Shown: positions 50,119 to 60,003 of the stretch, one piece after another
How positions within the stretch are numbered: the stretch's first letter is position 1
Layout: every line of letters starts with the position of its first letter
Assembly: GCF_019139675.1 (NCBI RefSeq)
Contig: NZ_CP077077.1
Span: forward strand, 186,001 to 250,000
DNA from: Pseudomonas maumuensis
Lineage (GTDB): Bacteria > Pseudomonadota > Gammaproteobacteria > Pseudomonadales > Pseudomonadaceae
Length of the DNA stretch: 64,000 nucleotides
Direction of reading: 5' to 3'
Made by a program: the position numbers and the translations under genes
Notes under the pieces: generated by a model
Seen by the model: only the letters and a program-made list of their open reading frames with translations
The model's database searches: none
Told to the model about the DNA's origin: nothing

Positions 50119-51417
50119 ATGCCCGATTACGTCAACTGGTTGCGCCATGCGTCTCCCTACATCAACGCCCACCGCGACTGCACCTTCGTGGTCATGCTCC
50201 CCGGTGATGGCGTCGAACACCCGAACTTCGGCAACATCGTCCACGACCTGGTGCTGCTGCACAGCCTTGGCGTGCGCCTGGTGCTGGTCCATGGCTCGCG
50301 CCCGCAGATCGAGAGCCGCCTGGCCGCCCGCGGCCTGACCCCGCACTATCACCATGGCATGCGCATCACCGACGCGGCGACGCTCGACTGCGTGATCGAC
50401 GCCGTTGGCGCCCTGCGCCTGGCCATCGAAGCGCGTCTGTCGATGGACATGGCGGCCTCGCCGATGCAGGGCTCGCGCCTGCGGGTGGCCTCCGGCAACC
50501 TGGTCACCGCACGGCCGATCGGCGTGCTCGAGGGGGTCGACTACCACCACACCGGCGAAGTGCGCCGGGTCGACCGCAAGGGCATCAACCGTCTGCTCGA
50601 TGAGCGCTCCATCGTGTTGCTGTCGCCGCTGGGCTATTCACCGACCGGCGAGATCTTCAACCTTGCCTGCGAAGACGTGGCCACCCGCGCCGCCATCGAG
50701 CTGGGTGCCGACAAGCTGCTGCTGTTCGGTGCCGAGCCAGGCCTGTTGGATGAGCGCGGGCAGTTGGTACGCGAGCTGCGTCCGCAACATATCGCGCCGC
50801 ACCTGCAGCGCCTGGGCAGCGACTATCAGGCCGAGCTGCTGGATGCCGCCGCCGAAGCGTGCAAGGGCGGCGTGGCGCGCAGCCATATCGTCAGCTATGC
50901 CGAGGATGGTGCGCTGCTGACCGAGCTGTTCACTCGCGGGGGCGGTGGCACGCTGGTGTCCCAGGAGCAGTTCGAGGTGGTGCGCGAGGCGACCATCGAG
51001 GATGTCGGCGGCCTGCTGGAGCTGATCAGCCCGCTGGAAGAGCAGGGCATCCTGGTACGCCGCTCGCGTGAGGTGCTGGAGCGTGAGATCGAGCAGTTCA
51101 GCGTGGTTGAGCGCGAGGGCATGATCATCGCCTGCGCGGCGCTGTACCCGATTGCCGATTCCGAGGCGGGGGAGCTGGCGTGCCTGGCGGTAAACCCGGA
51201 GTACCGGCATGGCGGGCGTGGTGACGAACTGCTCGAGCGCATCGAGGAGCGGGCGCGCACGCTGGGGCTCAATACCTTGTTCGTGCTGACGACCCGGACT
51301 GCACACTGGTTCCGCGAGCGCGGCTTCTCGCCCAGCGGCGTGGAACGGCTGCCGGCGGCGCGGGCTTCGCTGTACAACTACCAGCGCAATTCGAAGATCT
51401 TCGAGAAGCCGCTCTGA
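50119..51417 (+). CDS. argA: Amino-acid N-acetyltransferase (N-acetylglutamate synthase)
   Basis: This is 432 residues from ATG 50119, the usual length for ArgA with its amino-acid-kinase-like domain (about 1-280) and C-terminal GNAT domain (about 285-430). Key segments: LGVRLVLVHGSRPQIESRLA, GEVRRVDRKGINRLLDERS in the arginine-binding kinase-like domain, and LACLAVNPEYRHGGRGDELL for acetyl-CoA binding. It makes N-acetylglutamate, the first step of arginine synthesis, and is feedback-inhibited by arginine in pseudomonads. The ribosome site is weak. It ends at a bidirectional terminator shared with the convergent synthetase gene. Confidence 0.93.
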   Translation: MPDYVNWLRHASPYINAHRDCTFVVMLPGDGVEHPNFGNIVHDLVLLHSLGVRLVLVHGSRPQIESRLAARGLTPHYHHGMRITDAATLDCVIDAVGALRLAIEARLSMDMAASPMQGSRLRVASGNLVTARPIGVLEGVDYHHTGEVRRVDRKGINRLLDERSIVLLSPLGYSPTGEIFNLACEDVATRAAIELGADKLLLFGAEPGLLDERGQLVRELRPQHIAPHLQRLGSDYQAELLDAAAEACKGGVARSHIVSYAEDGALLTELFTRGGGGTLVSQEQFEVVREATIEDVGGLLELISPLEEQGILVRRSREVLEREIEQFSVVEREGMIIACAALYPIADSEAGELACLAVNPEYRHGGRGDELLERIEERARTLGLNTLFVLTTRTAHWFRERGFSPSGVERLPAARASLYNYQRNSKIFEKPL

Positions 51418-51435
51418 TGCCATCGCGAGGCAATG

Positions 51436-51464
51436 AAAAACGCCGCCCTTGAGGGCGGCGTTTT
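51436..51464. terminator. Bidirectional intrinsic terminator between argA and the synthetase gene
   Basis: AAAAA then CGCCGCCC, a TTGA loop, GGGCGGCG and TTTT. A-run and T-run on the two sides serve both convergent genes. Confidence 0.93.
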
Positions 51465-51467
51465 CGG

Positions 51468-52844
51468 TTACACGGTGTGCAGGTACCAGTTGTACTCGAG
51501 GTCGGAGATCGAGTGCTCGAACTCCTCCAGCTCGCTTTCCTTGCACGCGACGAAGATGTCGATGTACTTCGGATCGATGTACTTGTTGAGGATCTCGCTG
51601 TCGTCCAGCTCGCGCAGGGCATCGCGCAGGTTGTTCGGCAAGCTCTGCTCCAACTGCTCGTACGAGTTGCCTTCGATCGGCTCGCCAGGTTCGACCTTGT
51701 TGGTCAAACCATGGTGTACGCCGGCCAGTACCGCGGCCATCATCAGGTACGGGTTGGCGTCGGCGCCGGCCACGCGGTGCTCGATGCGCACGGCATCCGG
51801 CGAGCCGGTCGGCACGCGTAGCGCCACGGTACGGTTGTCTAGGCCCCAGCTCGGTGCGTTCGGCACGTAGAACTGCGCGCCGAAACGGCGGTACGAGTTG
51901 ACGTTCGGGCAAAGGAACGCCATCGAGGCGGGCAGGGTCTCGAGCACACCGCCGACAGCGTGACGTAGCGCGGCGTTCTGCTCGGGATCCTCGCTGGTGA
52001 AGATGTTGTTGCCATCTTTGTCCAGCACGGAGATGTGTACATGCAGGCCGTTGCCTGCCTGGCCCGGGTAGGGCTTGGCCATGAAGGTGGTGTCCATTTC
52101 ATGGTCGTAGGCGATGTTCTTGATCAGGCGCTTGAGCAGCACCGCATAGTCACAGGCCTTGAGCGGGTCGGCGACGTGGTGCAGGTTGACTTCGAACTGC
52201 GCCGGGGCGCTTTCCTTGACGATGGCGTCGGCCGGGATGCCTTGCTCCTTCGCGCCTTCGAGGATGTCCTGCAGGCAGTCGGCGTATTCGTCGAGGTCGT
52301 CGATCAGGTACACCTGGGTCGACTGTGGGCGCTTGCCCGAAATCGGCGAGCGTGGCGGCTGCGGGCGGCCGTTCACGTTCTCCTGGTCGATCAGGTAGAA
52401 CTCCAGCTCGAACGCGGCGCAGATGGTCAGGCCCATCTCGGTGAACTTGCTCACCACCTGGCGCAGCACTTCGCGCGGGTCGGCGAAGAAGGGTTCGCCT
52501 TCGATTTCGTGCATGGTCATCAGCAGCTGCGCGGTCGGACGCTTCTGCCAGGGTTCGTTGGAGAGGGTGCCAGGGATGGGGTAGCAGATGCGGTCGGCAT
52601 CGCCGATGTCCAGGCCGAGGCCGGTGCTTTCGACGGTCGAGCCGTTGATATCCAGGGCGAAAAGGGAGGCCGGCAGGTTGATGCCTTTCTCGTAAACCTT
52701 GTGGAGGCTGGTGCGCTCTATGCGCTTGCCGCGCACCACACCATTCATATCTGCAATCAGAAGGTCAACGTAGAGAACCTCAGGATGTTCCTTAAGGAAC
52801 GCGTTCGCTTCGTTAAGCTGAACGGCACGCGGGGGTACCGACAT
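51468..52844 (-). CDS. spuI: Gamma-glutamylpolyamine synthetase, glutamine-synthetase family (SpuI/PuuA-like)
   Basis: This 458-residue protein has the glutamine-synthetase fold. Active-site blocks are visible: AAFELEFYLID, the FMAKPYPGQAGNGLHVHISV region for ATP and metal, and the substrate loop RVPTGSPDAVRIEHRVAGAD followed by ANPYLMMA. Glutamine synthetase adenylylation features are missing. Members with polyamine genes join glutamate to putrescine or spermidine. It is divergent from a second synthetase and from spuC-spuH, the arrangement known for polyamine genes in P. aeruginosa, so a gamma-glutamylpolyamine role is likely. AAAGGTG marks the start at 52844. The exact polyamine is not decided by sequence. 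Confidence 0.82.
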   Translation of the reverse strand: MSVPPRAVQLNEANAFLKEHPEVLYVDLLIADMNGVVRGKRIERTSLHKVYEKGINLPASLFALDINGSTVESTGLGLDIGDADRICYPIPGTLSNEPWQKRPTAQLLMTMHEIEGEPFFADPREVLRQVVSKFTEMGLTICAAFELEFYLIDQENVNGRPQPPRSPISGKRPQSTQVYLIDDLDEYADCLQDILEGAKEQGIPADAIVKESAPAQFEVNLHHVADPLKACDYAVLLKRLIKNIAYDHEMDTTFMAKPYPGQAGNGLHVHISVLDKDGNNIFTSEDPEQNAALRHAVGGVLETLPASMAFLCPNVNSYRRFGAQFYVPNAPSWGLDNRTVALRVPTGSPDAVRIEHRVAGADANPYLMMAAVLAGVHHGLTNKVEPGEPIEGNSYEQLEQSLPNNLRDALRELDDSEILNKYIDPKYIDIFVACKESELEEFEHSISDLEYNWYLHTV

Positions 52845-53511
52845 GATGCAACACCTTTTTTGTTAAAAATATCAATCAAGGGGGGCTTGCAACCCCAGTC
52901 AATCGGAAAGACCAGGTGAAGTCAAGCCAGCACCCTGATGCCCTTAAATGGCACATCTACGGCAGATTTGCTGCATATCGGGGCGTGCCATTATCCGCTA
53001 TTTTCGTCTTGAAGGGTTATCTCGAGCGGGGCGTGTTTTATTTTTTACGGAGGAGTTGTGTAAAAAAATGAACGAGGCTAAGCTCGGCAACAACCCAGAA
53101 CACAATAATACGAGGGTCACATGGTCCGCCTGTCGAGACCTGCCAGCGCCGCATGCACGGTGCGTTCAGGTACATCTCCCGGTTGCCGTCCGGTCACTGC
53201 ACGCCTGCTTCGAAGGGGCGCCGCGCTGGCCGCAATAATTGACGGTTCGCTTAAAAAAGCCATGCCTCGTAACGCTTTAGCGCAACACCTCCTTTCCTTC
53301 TGCCCTTCGCTTTCTGTCCGGACGCGCGCCCATGGTGTGTATCCATTGTCGTCCTGCGCGAGGGTTTTTGCTTTAGCCATGCACAGCATCCAGAATCAAG
53401 GCGCGGGCCTGTCCAGGCCCCTCGGCGCGCTGCGCGCCGACTTTGCCCGACGCCTGGCGTCAGTGGCCGCGGGTTGCCGCCAACCGCGCCACATTACCTC
53501 CTGAGGTATTT
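52845..53511. promoter_or_regulatory. 667-base intergenic region between two divergent synthetase genes
   Basis: Unusually long for this window. It contains ATGGCAC (52948-52954) and GTGCCAT (52985-52991), an exact inverted repeat with 30 bases between. TGGCAC with GGCA after the right spacing (52949-52964) resembles a sigma-54 -24/-12 element on the plus strand, though -12 is imperfect. From 53016 to 53075 it is AT-rich with a GGAGGAG at 53050, then a possible short frame at ATG 53069 (56 codons). The final 270 bases form a long leader to the second synthetase and hold no gene I can support. Confidence 0.5.
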
Positions 53512-54870
53512 ATGAGTAACAACCTCGACCAGCTCACCGATTGGTTGAAAGAGCACAAGATCACCGAGGTGGAGTGCCTGATCAGCGACCTGACCGGCAT
53601 CACCCGCGGCAAGATCTCGCCCACCAACAAATTCATCGCCGAAAAAGGCATGCGCCTGCCCGAGAGCGTGCTGCTGCAGACCGTGACTGGCGATTACGTC
53701 GACGATGACATCTATTACGAACTGCTCGACCCGGCCGACATCGACATGATCTGCCGCCCCGACGAGAACGCGGTGTTTCTCGTGCCATGGGCCATCGAGC
53801 CAACCGCCCAGGTGATCCACGACACCTACGACAAGAAGGGCAACCCGGTCGAGCTGTCGCCGCGCAACGTGCTGAAGAAGGTCCTGAAACTCTACGCCGA
53901 CAAGGGCTGGCAACCGATCGTCGCGCCCGAAATGGAGTTCTACCTGACCAAGCGTAGCGAAGACCCCGACTTTCCGCTGCAGCCGCCGGTGGGCCGTTCC
54001 GGTCGCCCGGAAACCGGGCGCCAGTCGTTCTCCATCGAGGCGGCCAACGAATTCGACCCGCTGTTCGAGGATGTCTACGACTGGTGCGAGCTGCAGCAGC
54101 TGGACCTCGACACGCTGATCCACGAAGACGGCACCGCGCAGATGGAAATCAACTTCCGTCATGGCGATGCCCTGCACCTGGCCGACCAGATCCTGGTGTT
54201 CAAGCGCACCATGCGCGAGGCGGCGCTCAAGCACAACGTGGCCGCCACCTTCATGGCCAAGCCGATGACCGGCGAGCCGGGCAGCGCGATGCACCTGCAC
54301 CAGAGCGTGGTCGACGTGGCCACCGGCAAGAACATCTTCTCCAACGCCGATGGCAGCATGAGCGAGTTGTTCCTCAACCACATCGGCGGCTTGCAGAAGT
54401 TCATCCCCGAGGCGCTGCCGCTGTTCGCCCCCAACGTCAACTCGTTCCGCCGCTTCCTGCCGGACACCTCCGCGCCGGTGAACGTCGAGTGGGGCGAAGA
54501 GAACCGCACCGTAGGCTTGCGCGTACCGGATGCCGGGCCGCAGAACCGCCGGGTCGAGAACCGCCTGCCGGGCGCCGACGCCAACCCGTACCTGGCCATC
54601 GCTGCCAGCCTGCTGTGCGGCTATATCGGCATGGTCGAAGGCATCGAGGCCAGCGCGCCAGTCCAGGGCCGTGGCTACGAGCGCCGTAACCTGCGCCTGC
54701 CGCTGACCATCGAGGACGCCCTCGAGCGCATGGAAATCAGCCGCGCGCTGGAGCAGTACCTGGGCAAGAAATTCATCGCCGGCTACGTCGCCACCAAGCG
54801 TGCCGAGCATGAGAACTTCAAGCGCGTCATCAGCTCCTGGGAGCGTGAGTTCCTGCTGTTTGCTGTGTGA
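53512..54870 (+). CDS. spuB: Gamma-glutamylpolyamine synthetase, second copy (SpuB-like)
   Basis: This is 452 residues from ATG 53512 with GAGG at the proper spacing. It is homologous to the divergent gene: APEMEFYLTKRS, DGTAQMEINFRHGD, FMAKPMTGEPGSAMHLHQSV and the substrate loop RVPDAGPQNRRVENRLPGAD. It starts the long plus-strand polyamine run: synthetase, aminotransferase spuC, two binding proteins, ATPase and two permeases. As in P. aeruginosa, gamma-glutamylation channels putrescine or diaminopropane into GABA via downstream enzymes, which are not in this window. The two synthetases likely differ in preferred polyamine. Confidence 0.83.
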   Translation: MSNNLDQLTDWLKEHKITEVECLISDLTGITRGKISPTNKFIAEKGMRLPESVLLQTVTGDYVDDDIYYELLDPADIDMICRPDENAVFLVPWAIEPTAQVIHDTYDKKGNPVELSPRNVLKKVLKLYADKGWQPIVAPEMEFYLTKRSEDPDFPLQPPVGRSGRPETGRQSFSIEAANEFDPLFEDVYDWCELQQLDLDTLIHEDGTAQMEINFRHGDALHLADQILVFKRTMREAALKHNVAATFMAKPMTGEPGSAMHLHQSVVDVATGKNIFSNADGSMSELFLNHIGGLQKFIPEALPLFAPNVNSFRRFLPDTSAPVNVEWGEENRTVGLRVPDAGPQNRRVENRLPGADANPYLAIAASLLCGYIGMVEGIEASAPVQGRGYERRNLRLPLTIEDALERMEISRALEQYLGKKFIAGYVATKRAEHENFKRVISSWEREFLLFAV

Positions 54871-54918
54871 TCAACCCTGAGGCCGCCTGCGGGCGGCCAC
54901 CGGAAAATGGAGAGGCAC

Positions 54919-56280
54919 ATGAGCGTCAACAACCCGCAAACCCGTGAATGGCAAACCCTGAGCGGCGAGCACCACCTTGCACCTTTCAGCGACTACAAAC
55001 AGCTGAAGGAAAAGGGGCCGCGTATCATCACCAAGGCGCAGGGTGTGCATTTGTGGGACAGCGAGGGGCACAAGATCCTCGACGGCATGGCCGGCCTGTG
55101 GTGCGTGGCGGTCGGCTATGGCCGTGAAGAGCTGGTGCGGGCGGCAGAGCAGCAGATGCGCGAACTGCCGTACTACAACCTGTTCTTCCAGACCGCCCAC
55201 CCGCCGGCGCTGGAGCTGGCCAAGGCAATCACCGACGTGGCGCCTGCCGGCATGACCCATGTGTTCTTCACCGGCTCCGGCTCCGAAGGCAACGACACCG
55301 TACTGCGCATGGTCCGCCACTACTGGGCGCTCAAGGGCAAGCCGGGCAAGCAGACCATCATCGGCCGCATCAACGGCTACCACGGCTCCACCGTCGCCGG
55401 TGCGAGCCTGGGCGGCATGAGCGGCATGCACGAGCAGGGCGGCCTGCCGATCCCGGGCATCGTGCATATCCCGCAGCCGTACTGGTTCGGCGAGGGTGGC
55501 GAGATGACTCCGGATGAGTTCGGCGTGTGGGCCGCCGAGCAGCTGGAGAAGAAGATTCTCGAAGTCGGCGAGGACAACGTCGCCGCCTTCATCGCCGAGC
55601 CGATCCAGGGCGCCGGCGGGGTGATCATCCCGCCAGACACCTACTGGCCGAAGATCAAGGAAATCCTCGCCAAGTACGACATCCTCTTCGTCGCCGACGA
55701 AGTGATCTGCGGTTTCGGCCGTACAGGCGAGTGGTTCGGCTCCGATTACTACGGCCTCGAACCCGACCTGATGACCATCGCCAAGGGCCTGACCTCCGGT
55801 TACATCCCCATGGGCGGTGTGATCGTGCGTGACACCGTGGCCAAGGTGATCAGCGAAGGCGGCGATTTCAACCATGGCTTCACCTACTCCGGCCACCCGG
55901 TGGCGGCAGCGGTGGGCCTGGAAAACCTGCGCATCCTGCGTGACGAGCAGATCGTCGCGAAGGCCCGCGATGAAGTGGCACCCTACTTGCAAAAACGACT
56001 GCGTGAGCTGCAGGACCACCCACTGGTGGGCGAGGTGCGCGGCCTGGGCCTGCTCGGCGCGATCGAGCTGGTCAAGGACAAGGCCACCCGCAGCCGTTAC
56101 GAGGGCGAGGGCGTGGGCATGGTCTGCCGCAACTTCTGCTTCGACAACGGCCTGATCATGCGTGCCGTCGGCGACACCATGATCATCGCGCCGCCGCTGG
56201 TGATCAGCCGCGAAGAAGTGGACGAGCTGGTGGAAAAGGCGCGCAAGTGCCTGGACTTGACCTACGAAGCGATTAAATGA
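54919..56280 (+). CDS. spuC: Putrescine/polyamine:pyruvate aminotransferase
   Basis: This is 453 residues from ATG 54919, preceded by GGAGAGG; ATG at 54907 lies before that site and is less likely. It is a class III PLP aminotransferase that uses pyruvate to deaminate putrescine to 4-aminobutanal, which becomes GABA. The PLP lysine is Lys289 in TIAKGLTSGYIPMGG, with LFVADEVICGFGRTG before it. Its product feeds GABA to gabT/gabD at the start of the window. A long hairpin separates it from spuD. Confidence 0.93.
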   Translation: MSVNNPQTREWQTLSGEHHLAPFSDYKQLKEKGPRIITKAQGVHLWDSEGHKILDGMAGLWCVAVGYGREELVRAAEQQMRELPYYNLFFQTAHPPALELAKAITDVAPAGMTHVFFTGSGSEGNDTVLRMVRHYWALKGKPGKQTIIGRINGYHGSTVAGASLGGMSGMHEQGGLPIPGIVHIPQPYWFGEGGEMTPDEFGVWAAEQLEKKILEVGEDNVAAFIAEPIQGAGGVIIPPDTYWPKIKEILAKYDILFVADEVICGFGRTGEWFGSDYYGLEPDLMTIAKGLTSGYIPMGGVIVRDTVAKVISEGGDFNHGFTYSGHPVAAAVGLENLRILRDEQIVAKARDEVAPYLQKRLRELQDHPLVGEVRGLGLLGAIELVKDKATRSRYEGEGVGMVCRNFCFDNGLIMRAVGDTMIIAPPLVISREEVDELVEKARKCLDLTYEAIK

Positions 56281-56313
56281 CGGTCTGCTAGGCTGGCGAG
56301 GTGACATTAAGTC

Positions 56314-56353
56314 GTTACAAGGCCCTGCTTTTGTTGAAACAGCGCCTTGTAAC
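56314..56353 (+). repeat. 40-base near-perfect hairpin between spuC and spuD
   Basis: The arms GTTACAAGGC (56314-56323) and GCCTTGTAAC (56344-56353) are perfect complements. Inside, CTG/CAG and TTT/AAA continue the stem, with one C-C mismatch and one bulge, around a TGTTG loop. There is no U-tract. It lies 97 bases before spuD and could be a processing or stabilising element, or an operator at DNA level. Confidence 0.75.
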
Positions 56354-56449
56354 TTGCCAGACTAACGGCTGTTTCAGTCGCCCAGCGCGTGCCCCGTGGG
56401 ACCTGGCTGCTGAACAGATGGCTTGATAATAAATTCTGGAGCATTACGC

Positions 56450-57547
56450 ATGAAGAAATTGGGCAAGACGCTGCTGGCCGCCGCCCTGATGGGTGCCATG
56501 GCCACCGCTGTTCAGGCTGACGACAAGGTGCTGCACGTTTACAACTGGTCGGACTATATCGCCCCGGACACCGTGGCCAACTTCGAGAAAGAGACCGGCA
56601 TCAAGGTCGTCTACGACGTCTTCGACAGCAACGAGACCCTTGAAGCCAAGCTGCTGGCGGGCAAGTCGGGTTACGACATCGTCGTGCCGTCCAACAACTT
56701 CCTGGCCAAGCAGATCAAGGCCGGCGTCTACCAGGAGCTGGACCGCTCCAAGCTGCCGAGCTGGAAAAACCTCGACCCGGCCCTGCTCAAGGCGGTCGGC
56801 GATGCCAGCGACCCAGGCAACAAGTTCGCCTTCCCCTACATGTGGGGCTCCATCGGCATCGGCTACAACCCGGAGAAGGTCAAGGCCGCGCTGGGCATCG
56901 ACAAGATCGACTCGTGGGACGTGGTGTTCAAGCCAGAGAACATCGCCAAGCTCAAGAGCTGCGGCGTGAGCTTCCTCGATGCGCCGACCGAGATGATCCC
57001 GGCCGCGCTGCACTATCTGGGCAAGCCGAGCGACAGCACCAAGAAGGAAGACCTGAAGGCGGCCGAGGACCTGTTCCTGAAAATCCGCCCTTCGATCACC
57101 TACTTCCACTCTTCCAAGTACATCTCGGACCTGGCCAACGGCAACATCTGCGTGGCCGTGGGCTACTCGGGTGACCTGGAGCAGTCCAAGGCCCGTGCCC
57201 ACGAGGCCGGCGACAAGGTCAAGCTGAGCTATGTCATTCCGAAGGAAGGTGCCGGCACCTTCTATGACATGGTCGCCATCCCGAAAGATGCCGAGAACGT
57301 CGAAGCCGCCTACAAGTTCATGGAATACCTGCTGCAGCCGAAAGTGATGGCCGGCATCACCAACGCCGTGCGTTTCCCGAACGGTAACAAGGCAGCCACC
57401 GAGTTCGTGGACAAGGACATTACCAGCGATGCGGCGATCTACCCTTCCGAGGAAGTGAAGGCGCAACTCTACGCGATCAAGGCGCCAGAGAAGACCGCCC
57501 AGCGCGAGATCACCCGCAGCTGGACCAAGATCAAGTCGGGCAAGTAA
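56450..57547 (+). CDS. spuD: Polyamine ABC transporter periplasmic binding protein (SpuD/PotF-like)
   Basis: This is 365 residues from ATG 56450 (GGAG ten bases upstream). Signal peptide [20 protein letters not shown] with cleavage near VQADD. The mature protein has the PotF/PotD fold, with [39 protein letters not shown] and [20 protein letters not shown], the region that holds the polyamine. In P. aeruginosa SpuD prefers putrescine and SpuE spermidine; the order here is the same. It delivers polyamine to SpuF-SpuG-SpuH. A highly homologous gene follows. Confidence 0.92.
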   Translation: MKKLGKTLLAAALMGAMATAVQADDKVLHVYNWSDYIAPDTVANFEKETGIKVVYDVFDSNETLEAKLLAGKSGYDIVVPSNNFLAKQIKAGVYQELDRSKLPSWKNLDPALLKAVGDASDPGNKFAFPYMWGSIGIGYNPEKVKAALGIDKIDSWDVVFKPENIAKLKSCGVSFLDAPTEMIPAALHYLGKPSDSTKKEDLKAAEDLFLKIRPSITYFHSSKYISDLANGNICVAVGYSGDLEQSKARAHEAGDKVKLSYVIPKEGAGTFYDMVAIPKDAENVEAAYKFMEYLLQPKVMAGITNAVRFPNGNKAATEFVDKDITSDAAIYPSEEVKAQLYAIKAPEKTAQREITRSWTKIKSGK

Positions 57548-57591
57548 GCCCGATGCGGCAACCTCTGGGCCGGGCTTTTCCTGCCCAGAGG
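57546..57591 (+). promoter_or_regulatory. Overlapping hairpins with pseudoknot geometry between spuD and spuE
   Basis: Two stems interleave: AAGCCCG (57546-57552) with CGGGCTT (57571-57577), and CCTCTGGGC (57562-57570) with GCCCAGAGG (57583-57591). Both are perfect (7 and 9 bp). Their order is that of an H-type pseudoknot with connecting loops of 9, 0 and 5 bases; alternatively the two hairpins exclude each other. The first stem is followed by TTTT and so resembles a weak terminator. The first arm begins inside the spuD stop codon. Confidence 0.6.
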
Positions 57592-57636
57592 CCAGTAAAG
57601 GCAAATAAGTTTGCGGCATCCACGCCGTGAAGGTAA

Positions 57637-58803
<1,167 letters not shown>

Positions 58804-58811
58804 CAATCCAG

Positions 58812-58833
58812 GCCCGCCAGCGCAGCGGCGGGC
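58812..58833 (+). repeat. GC-rich hairpin between spuE and spuF
   Basis: GCCCGCC (58812-58818) and GGCGGGC (58827-58833) with an eight-base loop, followed by ACAAAAATC rather than a T-run. It may protect upstream transcripts or modulate read-through into spuF. Confidence 0.55.
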
Positions 58834-58860
58834 ACAAAAATCTTGTTGGGAGTTTCACTC

Positions 58861-60003
58861 ATGGCAGTTGCCTCCGGTGCCTATAAGAAAGCCCTCGAGG
58901 GTGGCCAGCAACCCAAGCAGGTGCTGGTCAAGATCGACCGGGTCACGAAAAAGTTCGACGAAACGGTAGCCGTGGACGATGTGTCCCTGGAAATCCGCAA
59001 GGGCGAGATCTTCGCCCTGCTGGGCGGCTCCGGTTCCGGCAAGTCCACCTTGCTGCGCATGCTGGCCGGCTTCGAGCGTCCGACCGAAGGGCGGATCTTC
59101 CTCGATGGCGTCGACATCACCGACATGCCGCCCTACGAGCGGCCGATCAACATGATGTTCCAGTCCTACGCGCTGTTCCCGCACATGACCGTGGCGCAGA
59201 ACATCGCCTTCGGCCTGCAGCAGGACAAGATGCCCAAGGCCGAGATCGAGGCCCGCGTGGCCGAGATGCTCAAGCTGGTACACATGACCCAGTACGCCAA
59301 GCGCAAGCCGCACCAGCTGTCCGGTGGCCAGCGCCAGCGCGTGGCCCTGGCCCGTTCGCTGGCCAAGCGTCCCAAGCTGCTGCTGCTCGACGAGCCGATG
59401 GGCGCGCTGGACAAGAAACTGCGCTCGCAGATGCAACTGGAGCTGGTGGAGATCATCGAGCGCGTGGGCGTGACCTGCGTGATGGTGACCCACGACCAGG
59501 AAGAGGCCATGACCATGGCCCAGCGCATCGCCATCATGCACCTGGGCTGGATCGCCCAGATCGGCAGCCCGATCGACGTCTACGAGACCCCGACCAGCCG
59601 CCTGGTCTGCGAGTTCATCGGCAACGTCAACCTGTTCGAGGGCGAGGTAGTCGACGACGCCGAAGGCCACGCGATCATTGCCAGCCCGGAACTGGAGCGC
59701 AAGATCTACGTCGGCCACGGTGTCACCACCTCGGTCGAAGACAAGCACATCACCTACGCCCTGCGCCCCGAGAAGCTGCTGGTCACCACCGAGCAGCCGA
59801 CCTGCGAGCACAACTGGTCGCGCGGCAAGGTCCACGACATCGCCTACCTCGGCGGCCACTCGGTGTTCTACGTCGAGCTGCCCAGCGGCAAGATCGTCCA
59901 GTCGTTCGTCGCCAACGCCGAGCGCCAGGGCACCCGCCCGACCTGGGACGACGAAGTCTACGTATGGTGGGAAGACGACAGCGGCGTGGTACTGCGGTCA
60001 TGA
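58861..60003 (+). CDS. spuF: Polyamine ABC transporter ATP-binding protein
   Basis: This is 380 residues from ATG 58861 (GGGAG upstream). The ATPase core has Walker A GGSGSGKST, signature LSGGQRQRVALARSL, Walker B LLLLDEPMGALD and switch His in VMVTHDQEEA. The C-terminal 130 residues form a TOBE/OB regulatory domain, as in PotA/PotG. It energises uptake through SpuG and SpuH. Its stop overlaps the spuG start by ATGA, so the transporter subunits are translated together. Confidence 0.94.
   Translation: MAVASGAYKKALEGGQQPKQVLVKIDRVTKKFDETVAVDDVSLEIRKGEIFALLGGSGSGKSTLLRMLAGFERPTEGRIFLDGVDITDMPPYERPINMMFQSYALFPHMTVAQNIAFGLQQDKMPKAEIEARVAEMLKLVHMTQYAKRKPHQLSGGQRQRVALARSLAKRPKLLLLDEPMGALDKKLRSQMQLELVEIIERVGVTCVMVTHDQEEAMTMAQRIAIMHLGWIAQIGSPIDVYETPTSRLVCEFIGNVNLFEGEVVDDAEGHAIIASPELERKIYVGHGVTTSVEDKHITYALRPEKLLVTTEQPTCEHNWSRGKVHDIAYLGGHSVFYVELPSGKIVQSFVANAERQGTRPTWDDEVYVWWEDDSGVVLRS

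Noticed and set aside
53121..53504. 127-residue open frame in the leader of the second synthetase
   Set aside because: No ribosome site, unusual Arg/Ser/Ala-rich composition and no recognisable domain; more likely leader sequence.
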